Shown here piece by piece: positions 15,745-23,913 of a stretch of 64,000 bases of DNA; within the stretch, counting starts at the first letter, position 1, and the number at the start of each line of letters is the position of its first letter. The notes under the pieces are model-generated. The model was given only the letters and a program-made list of their open reading frames with translations, was not told where the DNA came from and did no database searches. The translations under genes and the position numbers were made by a program. Source of the DNA: Haladaptatus sp. DJG-WS-42 (GTDB lineage: Archaea; Halobacteriota; Halobacteria; Halobacteriales; Halococcaceae); NCBI RefSeq assembly GCF_037198285.1, contig NZ_CP147243.1, positions 310,001 through 374,000 on the forward strand, in the 5' to 3' direction.

Positions 15745-16515
15745 TTACGCGTTTTCGAAGTCGAACTCGACCGCAGAGCCGGTGGCTCTGCATGTTTCGA
15801 GCGCGTGTTTTGCGGCCATGCCCGCATCCTGTGGCGAACGTGCTCTGCCGACGCCGACTTTGAGCTCGACGTTCACCGCTTCGCGGACGTGGTCAATTGC
15901 GTCTTGATACGCGGCTTCGTCCATGTCCGGGCAGACGGCGATGATGTTGTCGCCACCGACGAAAAACGAGAGCGCCCCGTTTTCTTCGCGCATGTAGCGC
16001 ATCAATTCGGCGTAGCCCTGTTCGATGTTGATGAACGTGTCAAACTCGTTCAGGCGGTCTGTGTACTGACCCGTCGCGTCGTTCACGTCGAAGTGGGCGA
16101 GTTGGACGTCTGTTTCGGTGCGGAACTGCTCGTCGATGGTACGCCCGCGGAGAATCTCTTTCCGAGTCTTGTCCTGTGCGCTCCCCGCGTCTTGGAGTTG
16201 GCTGGTGGCGTCTTCGAGCGCCTGAATCGGTGACGTTCCAGTCGCCACGCTGAGGCTCACCGTCACCGGATAGCGGTTGCGGACGGATTCTTGAATCCGC
16301 GCATGGTCCTCAACGGAGAGTCCATTGCTCACCGCAATCATGTTGTCAAACCGGCTGAAGAAGATGTAGCCGTCGCGGTTGCCAAACAGTTGGGAGAGGT
16401 CTGCATACAGCCGCGATTGCAGCGTCTGGAGGTCAACTTCACGGCGTGGTTCGGGCGTGACCGTCCACGGCCCGTAGTTGTCAATTTGAATCAGGGTTAC
16501 CTGCGTATTCGTCAC
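15745..16515 (-). CDS. gch3: GTP cyclohydrolase III
   Basis: A 256-residue archaeal GTP cyclohydrolase IIa/III, converting GTP to the formylamino-pyrimidine (FAPy) nucleotide at the start of riboflavin and coenzyme F420 deazaflavin synthesis. Signatures are VTLIQIDNYGPWTVTPEPRR at the N-terminus, NRDGYIFFSRFDNMIAVSNG, and the second repeated GGDEF-like half GALSFFVGGDNIIAVCPD with KVGVGRARSPQDAGMAAKHAL. The tandem palm-like fold with metal-binding Asp is typical. A later riboflavin step, ArfC, is encoded at 55988-56659 in the same window. Confidence 0.93.
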   Translation of the reverse strand: MTNTQVTLIQIDNYGPWTVTPEPRREVDLQTLQSRLYADLSQLFGNRDGYIFFSRFDNMIAVSNGLSVEDHARIQESVRNRYPVTVSLSVATGTSPIQALEDATSQLQDAGSAQDKTRKEILRGRTIDEQFRTETDVQLAHFDVNDATGQYTDRLNEFDTFINIEQGYAELMRYMREENGALSFFVGGDNIIAVCPDMDEAAYQDAIDHVREAVNVELKVGVGRARSPQDAGMAAKHALETCRATGSAVEFDFENA

Positions 16516-16569
16516 GGTTGGTCGGCCCTACGGAGTCCGCGCGTATCTTTCTTTTCGATGCGGACGCCG

Positions 16570-17095
16570 TTAGGAGCCGAAAACAGATTCGTCTGCAGCG
16601 ATGTCAGCGCGAAACGAGGTGAGTTTTTCGAGGGCCTCGTTTATCGCAATCAATTCAGGCTGGTTGTAGGCGGCTTTTGTCGCCCACGCATACCGAACCG
16701 TCTCCTCGTCGTCAATGAGGAACACCGCACGTTTTGGGACGTTTTTGTGCCCCTCCCACTCGTCGTAACAGACGTCAAAATCCGACGCGACGGAGCCGTC
16801 CGTGTCGGAGAGGAGAGGAAACCCGATATCGTACTGCTCTGAGAACTGTGTGTGTGGGAGTACGCAGAGTCGGTCGAGACTGCCCACACGTGGAGGTTTT
16901 CAGTAAACGAAAACCACGCTGCATCGCGGATGCTACACAGTTCCGGGGTGCAAACAGGACTGAAATCGAACGGATAGAACAACAGTCGTATCACAGCCCC
17001 ATCACCCGTGTAATCGCTGAGGCTGAACGTCGTTTGTGCATCGTCTTCGACACCGACCAGCGAGAAAGATGGCGCCGGTTCCCCGTTTGTAACAT
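16570..17095 (-). pseudogene. peroxiredoxin, frameshifted
   Basis: The translated halves match an AhpC/TSA peroxiredoxin: PAPSFSLVGV, FYPFDFSPVCTPELC with the peroxidatic Cys in PVCT, VWAVSTDSAYSH, then in another frame QFSEQYDIGFPLLSDTDGSV and NVPKRAVFLIDDEETVRYAW. The frame switches at a dinucleotide repeat, (TG)5 at 16847-16856; one TG unit fewer would join the halves as SAYSHTQFSEQ. At the start, ATG at 17095 is also out of frame by one base at a run of four C (17081-17084), although a GTG at 17111 could serve as an in-frame start. It is either a decayed gene, a phase-variable one, or an assembly error. Confidence 0.8.
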
Positions 17096-17237
17096 AGAAA
17101 CACAAACTCACCAATTGTGTGACTAGTCTGGTTTTTTCCAACTGCTTCGTGTGCAATGGTGGGTCTCCCCACAGCGTTGGGCGGTCTACGACCGAAATCC
17201 GCAGATTAAAACTACCGGGCACCCGACTCCGGAAACA

Positions 17238-17897
17238 ATGATTCCCTCGTTCGTCATCGGCATCGCAGGCGGCACCGGTGCCGGGAAGACGACTGTCGCC
17301 CGAGAGCTTACGGAAGGCGCGGGCGATTCTGTCACCCGCATCCCGCTCGACAACTATTATAAAGACCTCTCGCACCTCGACATGGACGAACGCGCCGAGG
17401 TAAACTACGACCACCCAAACGCCTTCGAATGGGAACTCGTTCGCGAGCACATGGAGGCGCTCATGGAGGGCCAACACGTCGAAATGCCCCAATACGACTT
17501 CACGATTCACAATCGCAGCGAAACGTGTACCACCGTCCAGCCAACGGACGTCATCGTCTTAGAAGGCATCTTCTCACTCTATGATGAGCGTCTGAACGAC
17601 ATGATGGACCTCCGCGTGTACGTCGAGACGGACGCAGACGTGCGCATCCTCCGGCGCATCCGACGCGACGTTATCGACCGCGGGCGCGACCTTGACGGCG
17701 TCATCCAGCAGTACCTGAACACAGTCAAGCCGATGCATGAGCAGTTCGTCGAGCCGACGAAAAAGCACGCAGACCTCATCATTCCAGAAGGGGCAAACCG
17801 AGTTGCGGTCAACCTGCTCGCGGATAAAGTGCACGCAGAAATCAACGGGACGACGACGGAGTTGCGCGAGGCGTCAAGCCCCGGTCGGCCAGAATAA
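17238..17897 (+). CDS. udk: uridine kinase
   Basis: A 219-residue nucleoside kinase phosphorylating uridine and cytidine in pyrimidine salvage. Walker A is GGTGAGKTTVA near residue 12, followed by IPLDNYYKDLSHLDMDER (uridine-binding DxYY), NYDHPNAFEW, MPQYDFTIHNR and VIVLEGIFSLYDE. The arginine-rich RILRRIRRDVIDRGRDLDGV is the lid region. The start MIPSFVIGIAGG at 17238 fits the family; an upstream extension to 17151 is rejected. Confidence 0.93.
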   Translation: MIPSFVIGIAGGTGAGKTTVARELTEGAGDSVTRIPLDNYYKDLSHLDMDERAEVNYDHPNAFEWELVREHMEALMEGQHVEMPQYDFTIHNRSETCTTVQPTDVIVLEGIFSLYDERLNDMMDLRVYVETDADVRILRRIRRDVIDRGRDLDGVIQQYLNTVKPMHEQFVEPTKKHADLIIPEGANRVAVNLLADKVHAEINGTTTELREASSPGRPE

Positions 17898-17898
17898 G

Positions 17899-18219
17899 TT
17901 ACGCCTTTTGCTTGTCCGGGTTTTCGACGTTCGTATCGTAGTCCCAGAACCCACCGCGGCGCATACCACGGCCAAGGGCCTTGTGGAACTCAACGAAGTC
18001 GCCGAAGTTCTCTTCGGGAACGTGCTCGAAGATGTCCGCGACGCTCACGACTCGTTGGTAGTTGATACGGATGGGGTGGTCGCCGAACTGCGCTACGTAG
18101 TCCGCTTTGGCGAGCGGGAAGTCTTCGTCTTCGTTAATTTTCTTGGCAAGGATTGCGTGGCCGTATTTACGCATGCCCTCGCTGCCTTCCTCACCATCTG
18201 GGTCGTGGGGCCAGTCCAT
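17899..18219 (-). CDS. DUF5785-type haloarchaeal protein
   Basis: A 106-residue soluble protein starting MDWPHDPDGEEGSEGMRKYG. The pattern matches what I recall of the haloarchaeal DUF5785 family, including KADYVAQFGDHPIRINY and VVSVADIFEHV. It may be a small winged-helix-like protein (DFPLAKADYV), but this is a guess. It ends one base from the convergent uridine kinase stop. No function is known. Confidence 0.8.
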   Translation of the reverse strand: MDWPHDPDGEEGSEGMRKYGHAILAKKINEDEDFPLAKADYVAQFGDHPIRINYQRVVSVADIFEHVPEENFGDFVEFHKALGRGMRRGGFWDYDTNVENPDKQKA

Positions 18220-18402
18220 GCGTTGTGACAGTTCCCGACTCTCAAAAGGGTTTATGTTCCGGCGGTGGGCGGACGTTTGGAAGGGGTAGTCAGAATGCTA
18301 AACGGAAACGCAACGATATCGACAGTATCAGTGAGCAAGTTAGTGACCCCGCGCCCGACGACACAGGTACGACGTCCCAAAACTGCGTAGCACCGACTGG
18401 CA

Positions 18403-18412
18403 CTTTTTAGTC
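18403..18412 (+). promoter_or_regulatory. promoter of the aldolase gene
   Basis: CTTTTTAGTC lies 22-31 bases before the ATG at 18434, a typical haloarchaeal TATA position for a leaderless mRNA. The preceding 18220-18400 contains no supportable gene. Confidence 0.6.
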
Positions 18413-18433
18413 GACGCCGAGAAAGCAGTTCGT

Positions 18434-19210
18434 ATGACCGCTGACCTTCGGGCCGCGCTTCGCGCCCGCGAACCAGTGTGTGGCAGTTGGATTTCACTCG
18501 CAGACCCCGCCGTCGCAGAAGCCACGGCGAGCCTCGACTACGAGTTCCTGCTCATCGACACCGAACACGCACCCCATTCGGTCGAAACCGTCACCGACCT
18601 CGTTCGTGGTGTCGATGCCGCACCCGGCGACACAGAACCGTTCGTCCGTGCGGCGTGGAACGACCCCGTGCGAATCAAGCGCCTGCTCGACGTTGGCGTC
18701 GCTGGCATCATGGTGCCGATGCTCGAAAGCCGCGCTGACGCGGAAGCTTTCGTGAGCGCGACGCGCTACCCACCCGAAGGCGAACGCGGGATTGCCGCAA
18801 GCCGCGCCGCGCAGTACGGTCTCGACTTCGAGGAGTACGTCGCCCGCGCGAACGAGGAATTGGTGACGATTGGCCAAATCGAGAGCCGTGACGGCCTCGA
18901 TGCCGTCGAAGAAATCGTGACCGTCCCCGGCCTCGACGCGCTGTTTATCGGCCCCGCAGACCTCTCCGGGGCACTCTCAGTGTTCGGCGAGTGGGATAGC
19001 GACGAACTCCGCGAGGCGATTGAGACGGTGCTTTCGACCGCCCACGCCCACGACGTCCCAGTTGGCACGCTTGCGAGTACGAATGACCAAATCGACGACT
19101 GGCTCGCACTCGGCTTTGACTACCTCATCGCAGGCATCGACGTGAGCCACATGCTTGCCGGAAGCGTGGCCGCAAAAGAGCGCTTCGACAACGCGATGGC
19201 AGAACGATAA
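18434..19210 (+). CDS. HpcH/HpaI-family aldolase
   Basis: A 258-residue class II pyruvate-dependent aldolase of the HpcH/HpaI group. Markers are CGSWISLADPAVAEATAS, FLLIDTEHAPHS, GVAGIMVPMLESRADAEAFV, RYPPEGERGIAASRAA (substrate arginine), the metal ligand Glu in IGQIESRDGLDAVEEI and the GLDALFIGPADLSGALS loop with metal-binding Asp. Relatives cleave 2-keto-3-deoxy acids such as 2-keto-3-deoxyglucarate or HKHD. The natural substrate here is not predictable. It has its own promoter and converges with the ATP-grasp gene. Confidence 0.9.
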   Translation: MTADLRAALRAREPVCGSWISLADPAVAEATASLDYEFLLIDTEHAPHSVETVTDLVRGVDAAPGDTEPFVRAAWNDPVRIKRLLDVGVAGIMVPMLESRADAEAFVSATRYPPEGERGIAASRAAQYGLDFEEYVARANEELVTIGQIESRDGLDAVEEIVTVPGLDALFIGPADLSGALSVFGEWDSDELREAIETVLSTAHAHDVPVGTLASTNDQIDDWLALGFDYLIAGIDVSHMLAGSVAAKERFDNAMAER

Positions 19211-19211
19211 A

Positions 19212-20513
19212 CTACGACCCGACGTCCACCTGATAGTCTTTCAAAATATCACGGCCGATGATGACCGGATAGCTCATGTGGCTCCGGTCTTCGACGCTCG
19301 CCATGAGCGTGTGCGTCCGGCCGTTTATTTCAACTGTGATGTCCACGACAGGGCGCGTCTTCCCCGTCTTGTTGCTCCCCGAGACGATACGCGTGCGGTC
19401 GGTGATTGGCCCGGCCCCGATCTCTGCAGCCAGCGAAATGTCGATGCTCGTCCGTGTCGCGCCCGTGTCGGATTTCGCGGTGACGGTTTTCGCCCCCGAC
19501 GTGCCGTAAACGGTCACGTCGTTGGTGTAGCCGATGACCGGCCGGGCTTCCGGCGGGGTGGCCGCAGACTCGTTGATGACCGACGGCATCGAATCGTCGA
19601 AGCCGGTCGCCAATTTCTCGACCAGTTCGGGGTCACACTCGCCACCCGCGCGCTCGATGGCGAGTGCAGCGATGTAGGGCGCAGGGCTGATACCCGTCGC
19701 CCCAAAGAGACCTTTGAACCCGGCCGTTGGGTTGACTTCGAGGACGAACCAGCCGTCTTCGCCTTCGATGAGGTCGATACCGGCGAAGTCGAGGCCCACG
19801 GCCTCTGTGGTTCGCAGTGCAATGTCTCGAACGTCCGCTGGGAGGTCGGCGGTGGCATCCTCTGGCTCGCCGCCAAGGGCAACGTTCGTCCGCCAGTCAC
19901 CCTCGGGTGCGTGGCGCGTCATCGCCGCGATGATTTCGCCGCCGACCACGTACACGCGAACGTCGCGGTGTCGTTCTGCATCGACTTCGATGAACTCCTG
20001 TAAGAACGCCCAGCGATTACCGACCTGCGGCGAGAGAAGTTCGTCAGGCGACACTTTCCATGTCCAACTACCGTGCGTCCCGATGGCGGTCTTGTACACC
20101 GCCTCCTCGTCGAACTCTCCGCGCGCCTCGTTCAACCGACCCGGGTCGAGCGCGAGCAACTGATCTGGAACGGGAATTCCCGCCGCGGAGAGGCGCACCG
20201 CGGTCGAATACTTGTGCATCGCCGTGAGCACCGTGGTCGGGTCGTTGAGGACCGGCACGAGCCCTTTTATCGTGTCCGCGAGACAGAGCGCCTCGGTGGC
20301 GTAGTCGGCCTTCGAGAGCAGCAACCGGTTGATGACAATGTCAACGTCCGGTTCGAGCGTCGCCTGCCCCTCTCGAATCCGAACTTCGATGTTGTCCCGC
20401 CGGAGCCATTCCGGGTCGTGACCCAGTGCTTCGATGGCGTTGAGAATCGCCTTCGTCTCCTTCGAGCTATGGAGACTCAACACGCCAATTCGGAGCCGTC
20501 CGGCTTTCGTCAT
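19212..20513 (-). CDS. RimK-like ATP-grasp ligase fused to retropepsin-like domain
   Basis: A 433-residue fusion. Residues 1-305 are a RimK-type ATP-grasp: NDPTTVLTAMHKYSTAVRLSA, YKTAIGTHGSW, and the metal/ATP site FVLEVNPTAGFKGLFG (E259, N261), forming amide bonds between an acid and an amine. Residues 325-433 resemble the retropepsin-like RimB/COG4067 domain: SDTGATRTSID (Asp349), PVVDITVEINGR and the C-terminal IIGRDILKDYQVDVGS. In bacteria RimK adds glutamates to ribosomal protein S6 and RimB trims them; a joined writer/processor is therefore plausible here, but the target is unknown. It stands alone, convergent with the aldolase gene. Confidence 0.85.
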   Translation of the reverse strand: MTKAGRLRIGVLSLHSSKETKAILNAIEALGHDPEWLRRDNIEVRIREGQATLEPDVDIVINRLLLSKADYATEALCLADTIKGLVPVLNDPTTVLTAMHKYSTAVRLSAAGIPVPDQLLALDPGRLNEARGEFDEEAVYKTAIGTHGSWTWKVSPDELLSPQVGNRWAFLQEFIEVDAERHRDVRVYVVGGEIIAAMTRHAPEGDWRTNVALGGEPEDATADLPADVRDIALRTTEAVGLDFAGIDLIEGEDGWFVLEVNPTAGFKGLFGATGISPAPYIAALAIERAGGECDPELVEKLATGFDDSMPSVINESAATPPEARPVIGYTNDVTVYGTSGAKTVTAKSDTGATRTSIDISLAAEIGAGPITDRTRIVSGSNKTGKTRPVVDITVEINGRTHTLMASVEDRSHMSYPVIIGRDILKDYQVDVGS

Positions 20514-20610
20514 ACCTTGTTTTAGTAACTCACGACACTTGAATCAATCTGCTAACAGGTGCTGGAGCCAAGATATGGACCAATCGCTCCGTGATTCGAA
20601 ACGAAAACCG

Positions 20611-21065
20611 CGCGGCGCGTTGATGCGCCGCGTAATAACGGTGAGAATGGGAGCGAGCGAAACCGGTGGTTTCGCGAGTCACGAAGCACTCGCAGATTGC
20701 TTCGGAGGTGAGCAAATCCTTCGGATTTGCGAGCTTCAAAGCGGTCATAGACCGCTTTGTAATTTGAACTTCAGTCATTTCGCTCGCTTACGCTCGCTCC
20801 ACTCCTTACTTCAAATCCCACTGTTCACGCTTCACTCGCTCACCGATTGCAGAGCGACGTGAAGCGCTCGCTCTGCGTTGTTGTTCGCGGTAGAAGGCGG
20901 TGAGAATGGGAGTGCGCAAACGCAGTGCGTTTGCGCGCCTTGATGCGGCGAAGCCGCATCTGCGTTTGAACCACGGTCGCAACTTCGTTGCGACCTGATT
21001 CAAATCCATTCGAACAAGTCCTTCGCGGCGCGTTCATGCGCCGCGTAATGACGGTGAGAATGGGA
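20611..21065. repeat. tRNA-Ser 3'-end repeats and hairpin cluster
   Basis: A gene-free stretch next to tRNA-Ser. A 42-base direct repeat with two mismatches occurs at 20611-20652 and 21024-21065; its end is the terminal 13 bases of the tRNA-Ser gene. A third tRNA-end copy (GGTGAGAATGGGA) lies at 20899-20911. Opposite-strand T-arm/acceptor fragments lie at 20811-20828 (TCAAATCCCACTGTTCAC) and 20999-21010. Between them are perfect hairpins with three-base loops, for example GCAAATCC-TTC-GGATTTGC (20712-20730), CAAAGCGGTC-ATA-GACCGCTTTG (20737-20759) and GGTCGCAAC-TTC-GTTGCGACC (20975-20995). No protein frame is convincing. Confidence 0.7.
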
Positions 21066-21135
21066 TTTGAACCCATGAAGCCTTGCGGCTACCAGTTTTC
21101 AAGACTGGCGCATTTGGCCACTCTGCCATCTCACC
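21052..21135 (-). tRNA. tRNA-Ser (UGA)
   Basis: A complete class II tRNA on the minus strand. The acceptor stem is GGTGAGA/TCTCACC, the anticodon stem CCAGT/ACTGG with loop CTTGAAA (anticodon UGA), the long variable arm TAGCCGCAAGGCTTC and the T arm ATGGG-TTCAAAT-CCCAT. The discriminator is G. CCA is not encoded. Copies of its 3' end lie in the repeats immediately downstream. Confidence 0.95.
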
Positions 21136-21179
21136 AACAACCCGTCATACCGCGTCATCCGATTAAGGCCTGTCGCTTT

Positions 21180-21935
21180 TCAGTCGCGGGAGAGGACGAG
21201 GTCGCCGTCCGCCGCGACGACCGTCAGGCCAATTTCATCGAAGAAGGCCGCAGAATGCCGGGGATAGATGCGCCCGGCCGTTCGTCGCGCGTTGATGAGC
21301 GTGAGTGCCGTCACGAGGTCGTCGGCCGTCTCTACAACCGGGAGATTCGGTAGGAAATCAACCTCGAATCCGGCATCCAGCCCGCGGTCGGTGAGCGTCT
21401 CGACGGCCGGTTCGGTATACGCCGCCTCGAAGTCGATTGGGTCGTCGAAGCCCGCGTAGTACACCCGACCGTCAGTCGAGGGGCCGAGAATCACGGGATG
21501 GCGGCGCAGTTTCATCGCCCCGTTGTCGATTTCCTTGCGCGTGAGGAACATCGCGGTTGGTTCGACTGCCGCCGCAGTCTGGACTTCTTCGCGGTCGAGC
21601 AGGTGGGTGAGCGTGTTCCCGACGCGCCCGGAGAAGGTTTGGCCGACCTGCACCTCGAAACGCGCGTCTTCGGGCGATTGGAGACATTCGTCTGCGAGGT
21701 CACGGAGTTCCGATTCGACCGACTGCACTGTCTGGTGTTCTTCGGGCAAATCCTCGTCTGCACGGTAGTTTACGAGCAACTCGCCGCCGCTGGTTTCGAC
21801 GGCGCGAAGCACGTCTTTCAGCATGGCTGCATAGAGGTCGGCTGTCTCTTCTTCGCTGAGTGGCGTCGTCTCGGCCAACTCAGTGAGCACGAGTCCCGGT
21901 CGTGGTGGGTCTGCGAGAACGGCAACCGTCGTCAT
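21180..21935 (-). CDS. DUF2064/CofC-like nucleotidyl- or glycosyltransferase
   Basis: A 251-residue protein starting MTTVAVLADPPRPGLVLTELA at 21935. This opening, the PLSEEETADLYAAMLKDVL helix, HPVILGPSTDGRVYYAGF and VDFLPNLPVVETADDLV follow the DUF2064 (TIGR04282-like) GT-A fold family. The usual GTDSP-type nucleotide/metal motif in the middle is replaced by AAVEPTAMFLTRKEID, so catalysis is uncertain. It lies just downstream of histidine ammonia-lyase on the same strand, 58 bases apart. Substrate is unknown. Confidence 0.65.
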   Translation of the reverse strand: MTTVAVLADPPRPGLVLTELAETTPLSEEETADLYAAMLKDVLRAVETSGGELLVNYRADEDLPEEHQTVQSVESELRDLADECLQSPEDARFEVQVGQTFSGRVGNTLTHLLDREEVQTAAAVEPTAMFLTRKEIDNGAMKLRRHPVILGPSTDGRVYYAGFDDPIDFEAAYTEPAVETLTDRGLDAGFEVDFLPNLPVVETADDLVTALTLINARRTAGRIYPRHSAAFFDEIGLTVVAADGDLVLSRD

Positions 21936-21993
21936 GGAAAAATCTGCGTTCGGCGGACCCTTGAACCCGCCGCTTGGCGCTCGGCAGGCTGCG

Positions 21994-23568
21994 TCACTCC
22001 AACTGCTCAGAGAGTGCCGCTGCAAGCGCATCGTCAAGCACGCCCGCCCGGAGCAAGTCATCGACGGCCGCCATGTCGATGTGGAGTTCCCGGTCGTCAG
22101 TGAGCGGCGACACGACTTCTCGAATCACGTCGTAGGCGGCGGCTGTGCCGACGCCGTGGTCGAGGTCGCCGTCGATGAACTCCGCGGCCTGTGCGCCACA
22201 GAGCAGTTCGACGGCGACGACCATCCGGGCGTTTTCGAGCGTTTTTCGGGCGTTGTGCGCCGCCTGCGCGCTCATGCTGACGTGGTCTTCTTGATTCCCG
22301 CTCACGGGCGTGTTGTCCGCAGAGGCGCGGCCGAACGAGCGACACTCGTTGAGCAGCGAGGCGGCGGTGTACTGGGCAATCATCAGCCCCGAGCGCAGGC
22401 CGCTGTGTTCGGTCAGGAAGGGCGGCAGGTAGTCTTCTTGGATGTTCGGATTCACCATGCGGTCGGTTCGCCGCTCGCTGATTGCAGCGAGTTCGGTGAG
22501 CGCGTTTGCGACGTAATCGACGCGGAGCGCGAGCACCTCACCATGAAAATTCCCACCCGAGAGCACGGCCGCAGACTCCGTACCGCTGGCGCGCGAATCG
22601 ACTTGCTCGCCGGGGAAGATGAGTGGATTGTCCGTTGCGCTGTTGAGTTCAATTTCGACGGTTTCGCGGAGGTGACCAACCGCTTCCCGGACTGCGCCGT
22701 GAACCTGCGGGAGACACCGAATCGAGTAGGCGTCTTGGACGCGGTCACAGTTGCGATGGGATTCGACGATTTCTGACTCCGCAGTCAGGCGCTTTACGTT
22801 CCGCGCAGCTGCCGCTTGGCCGGGATGCGGACGCACCGCAGACAGCGCCGGGTCGCACGACGCGGTGGTTCCCATCGTCACTTCCGTGGTGAGCGCCCCC
22901 GCCGTATCGGCGGCTCTGAGCAATGATTCTGCGTCCACGACGAGCAACGCGCCGAGACCGACCGTTAGCTGGGTTCCGTTGATGAGCGCGAGGCCTTCTT
23001 TCGACGCGAGCGTGAGCGGTTCGAGGTCGACGCGGGCGAGCGCTTCACCTCCACTCAGCCGTTCGCCATCAACGTGCGCTTCACCCTCACCAAGAAGCAC
23101 GAGCGCCATGTGCGCGAGGGGGGCAAGGTCGCCGCTCGCACCGAGGCTGCCGCGCGATTTCACGACCGGGTGGACGCCCTCGTTCAGCATCGTCACGAGG
23201 TGGTCAAGGACGACTTCACGGATGCCAGAGAAGCCTTTCACCAGTGCGTTGATGCGGGTGAGCATCATCGCCCGTACCTCCTCGCGGATGAGTTCGCGGC
23301 CTGCTCCTGCGGCGTGACTCCGAATGAGATTGGTCTGCAGTTGTTCGATGTCCTCGCGGGGGATGCGTTCGTTCACGAGCTGGCCGAAACCGGTGTTCAC
23401 GCCGTAGACGGCGTCTCCAGCATCGACCACGTCGTCTACGCGTTCGCGGGCGGCGCGGACGGCCTCACGAGCCTCGTCAGAAACGACGACCGAAACATTC
23501 TCGCGGGCCACGCGCGCGACGGCTTCCGGCGTCAGCGAGGCTCCATCGAGCGTAATCGGGTCGCTCAT
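21994..23568 (-). CDS. hutH: histidine ammonia-lyase
   Basis: A 524-residue enzyme deaminating L-histidine to urocanate. The Ala-Ser-Gly that forms the MIO cofactor is at residues 144-146 (GSLGASGDLAPLAHM). VYGVNTGFGQLV supplies the catalytic tyrosine, and LQTNLIRSHAAGAG carries the His typical of histidine rather than tyrosine lyases. Other markers are NGTQLTVGLGA and QEDHVSMSAQAAHNA. Start chosen at MSDPITLDGA. The usual neighbours hutU, hutI and hutG are absent, so it is either a solitary copy or the rest of the pathway lies elsewhere. Confidence 0.92.
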   Translation of the reverse strand: MSDPITLDGASLTPEAVARVARENVSVVVSDEAREAVRAARERVDDVVDAGDAVYGVNTGFGQLVNERIPREDIEQLQTNLIRSHAAGAGRELIREEVRAMMLTRINALVKGFSGIREVVLDHLVTMLNEGVHPVVKSRGSLGASGDLAPLAHMALVLLGEGEAHVDGERLSGGEALARVDLEPLTLASKEGLALINGTQLTVGLGALLVVDAESLLRAADTAGALTTEVTMGTTASCDPALSAVRPHPGQAAAARNVKRLTAESEIVESHRNCDRVQDAYSIRCLPQVHGAVREAVGHLRETVEIELNSATDNPLIFPGEQVDSRASGTESAAVLSGGNFHGEVLALRVDYVANALTELAAISERRTDRMVNPNIQEDYLPPFLTEHSGLRSGLMIAQYTAASLLNECRSFGRASADNTPVSGNQEDHVSMSAQAAHNARKTLENARMVVAVELLCGAQAAEFIDGDLDHGVGTAAAYDVIREVVSPLTDDRELHIDMAAVDDLLRAGVLDDALAAALSEQLE

Positions 23569-23708
23569 CGCGCTCCACCCCACACCAAAGATTGGCCATG
23601 CATAGTGTGAGAATCACGACAGACCGTGAAGTCGTTTTCGAGGCATTTGGAAACGGAGAAAACAGAACGCACGACACAGTTATGTGCCCACCGCCCGCGA
23701 ATTCGCAC

Positions 23709-23912
23709 ATGACGTGGCAACAGTGGCTCGTTCGACTCGTGCTCTTTCTGACCGGACTGTTCTTGCTCGGCGCGCTCGTCGGCCTCGGACTCAACGGCGA
23801 ACTCACGAATCCAGCCGCACTCGTGACGCTCGGCCTCGTCGGCGGGAGCGTCCTCGCCGTCATCGTCGTCGCGCGAAAATCAGAGACGTGGCTCGCCAAT
23901 CCGTACTGGTAA
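23709..23912 (+). CDS. 67-residue two-helix membrane protein
   Basis: The frame starts MTWQQWLVRLVLFLTGLFLL and has two transmembrane helices (about residues 7-26 and 35-55) and a short polar tail. It is a plausible real gene from its codon usage and hydrophobic pattern, but belongs to no family I recognise. It ends one base before the convergent UDG-family stop. The start was chosen for the clean N-terminal amphipathic-to-hydrophobic transition; upstream in-frame sequence is polar and unlike a signal. Confidence 0.6.
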   Translation: MTWQQWLVRLVLFLTGLFLLGALVGLGLNGELTNPAALVTLGLVGGSVLAVIVVARKSETWLANPYW

Positions 23913-23913
23913 C

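Noticed and set aside
17151-17237. N-terminal extension of uridine kinase
   Set aside because: The extra 29 residues lack family similarity; the ATG at 17238 gives the canonical start right before the P-loop.
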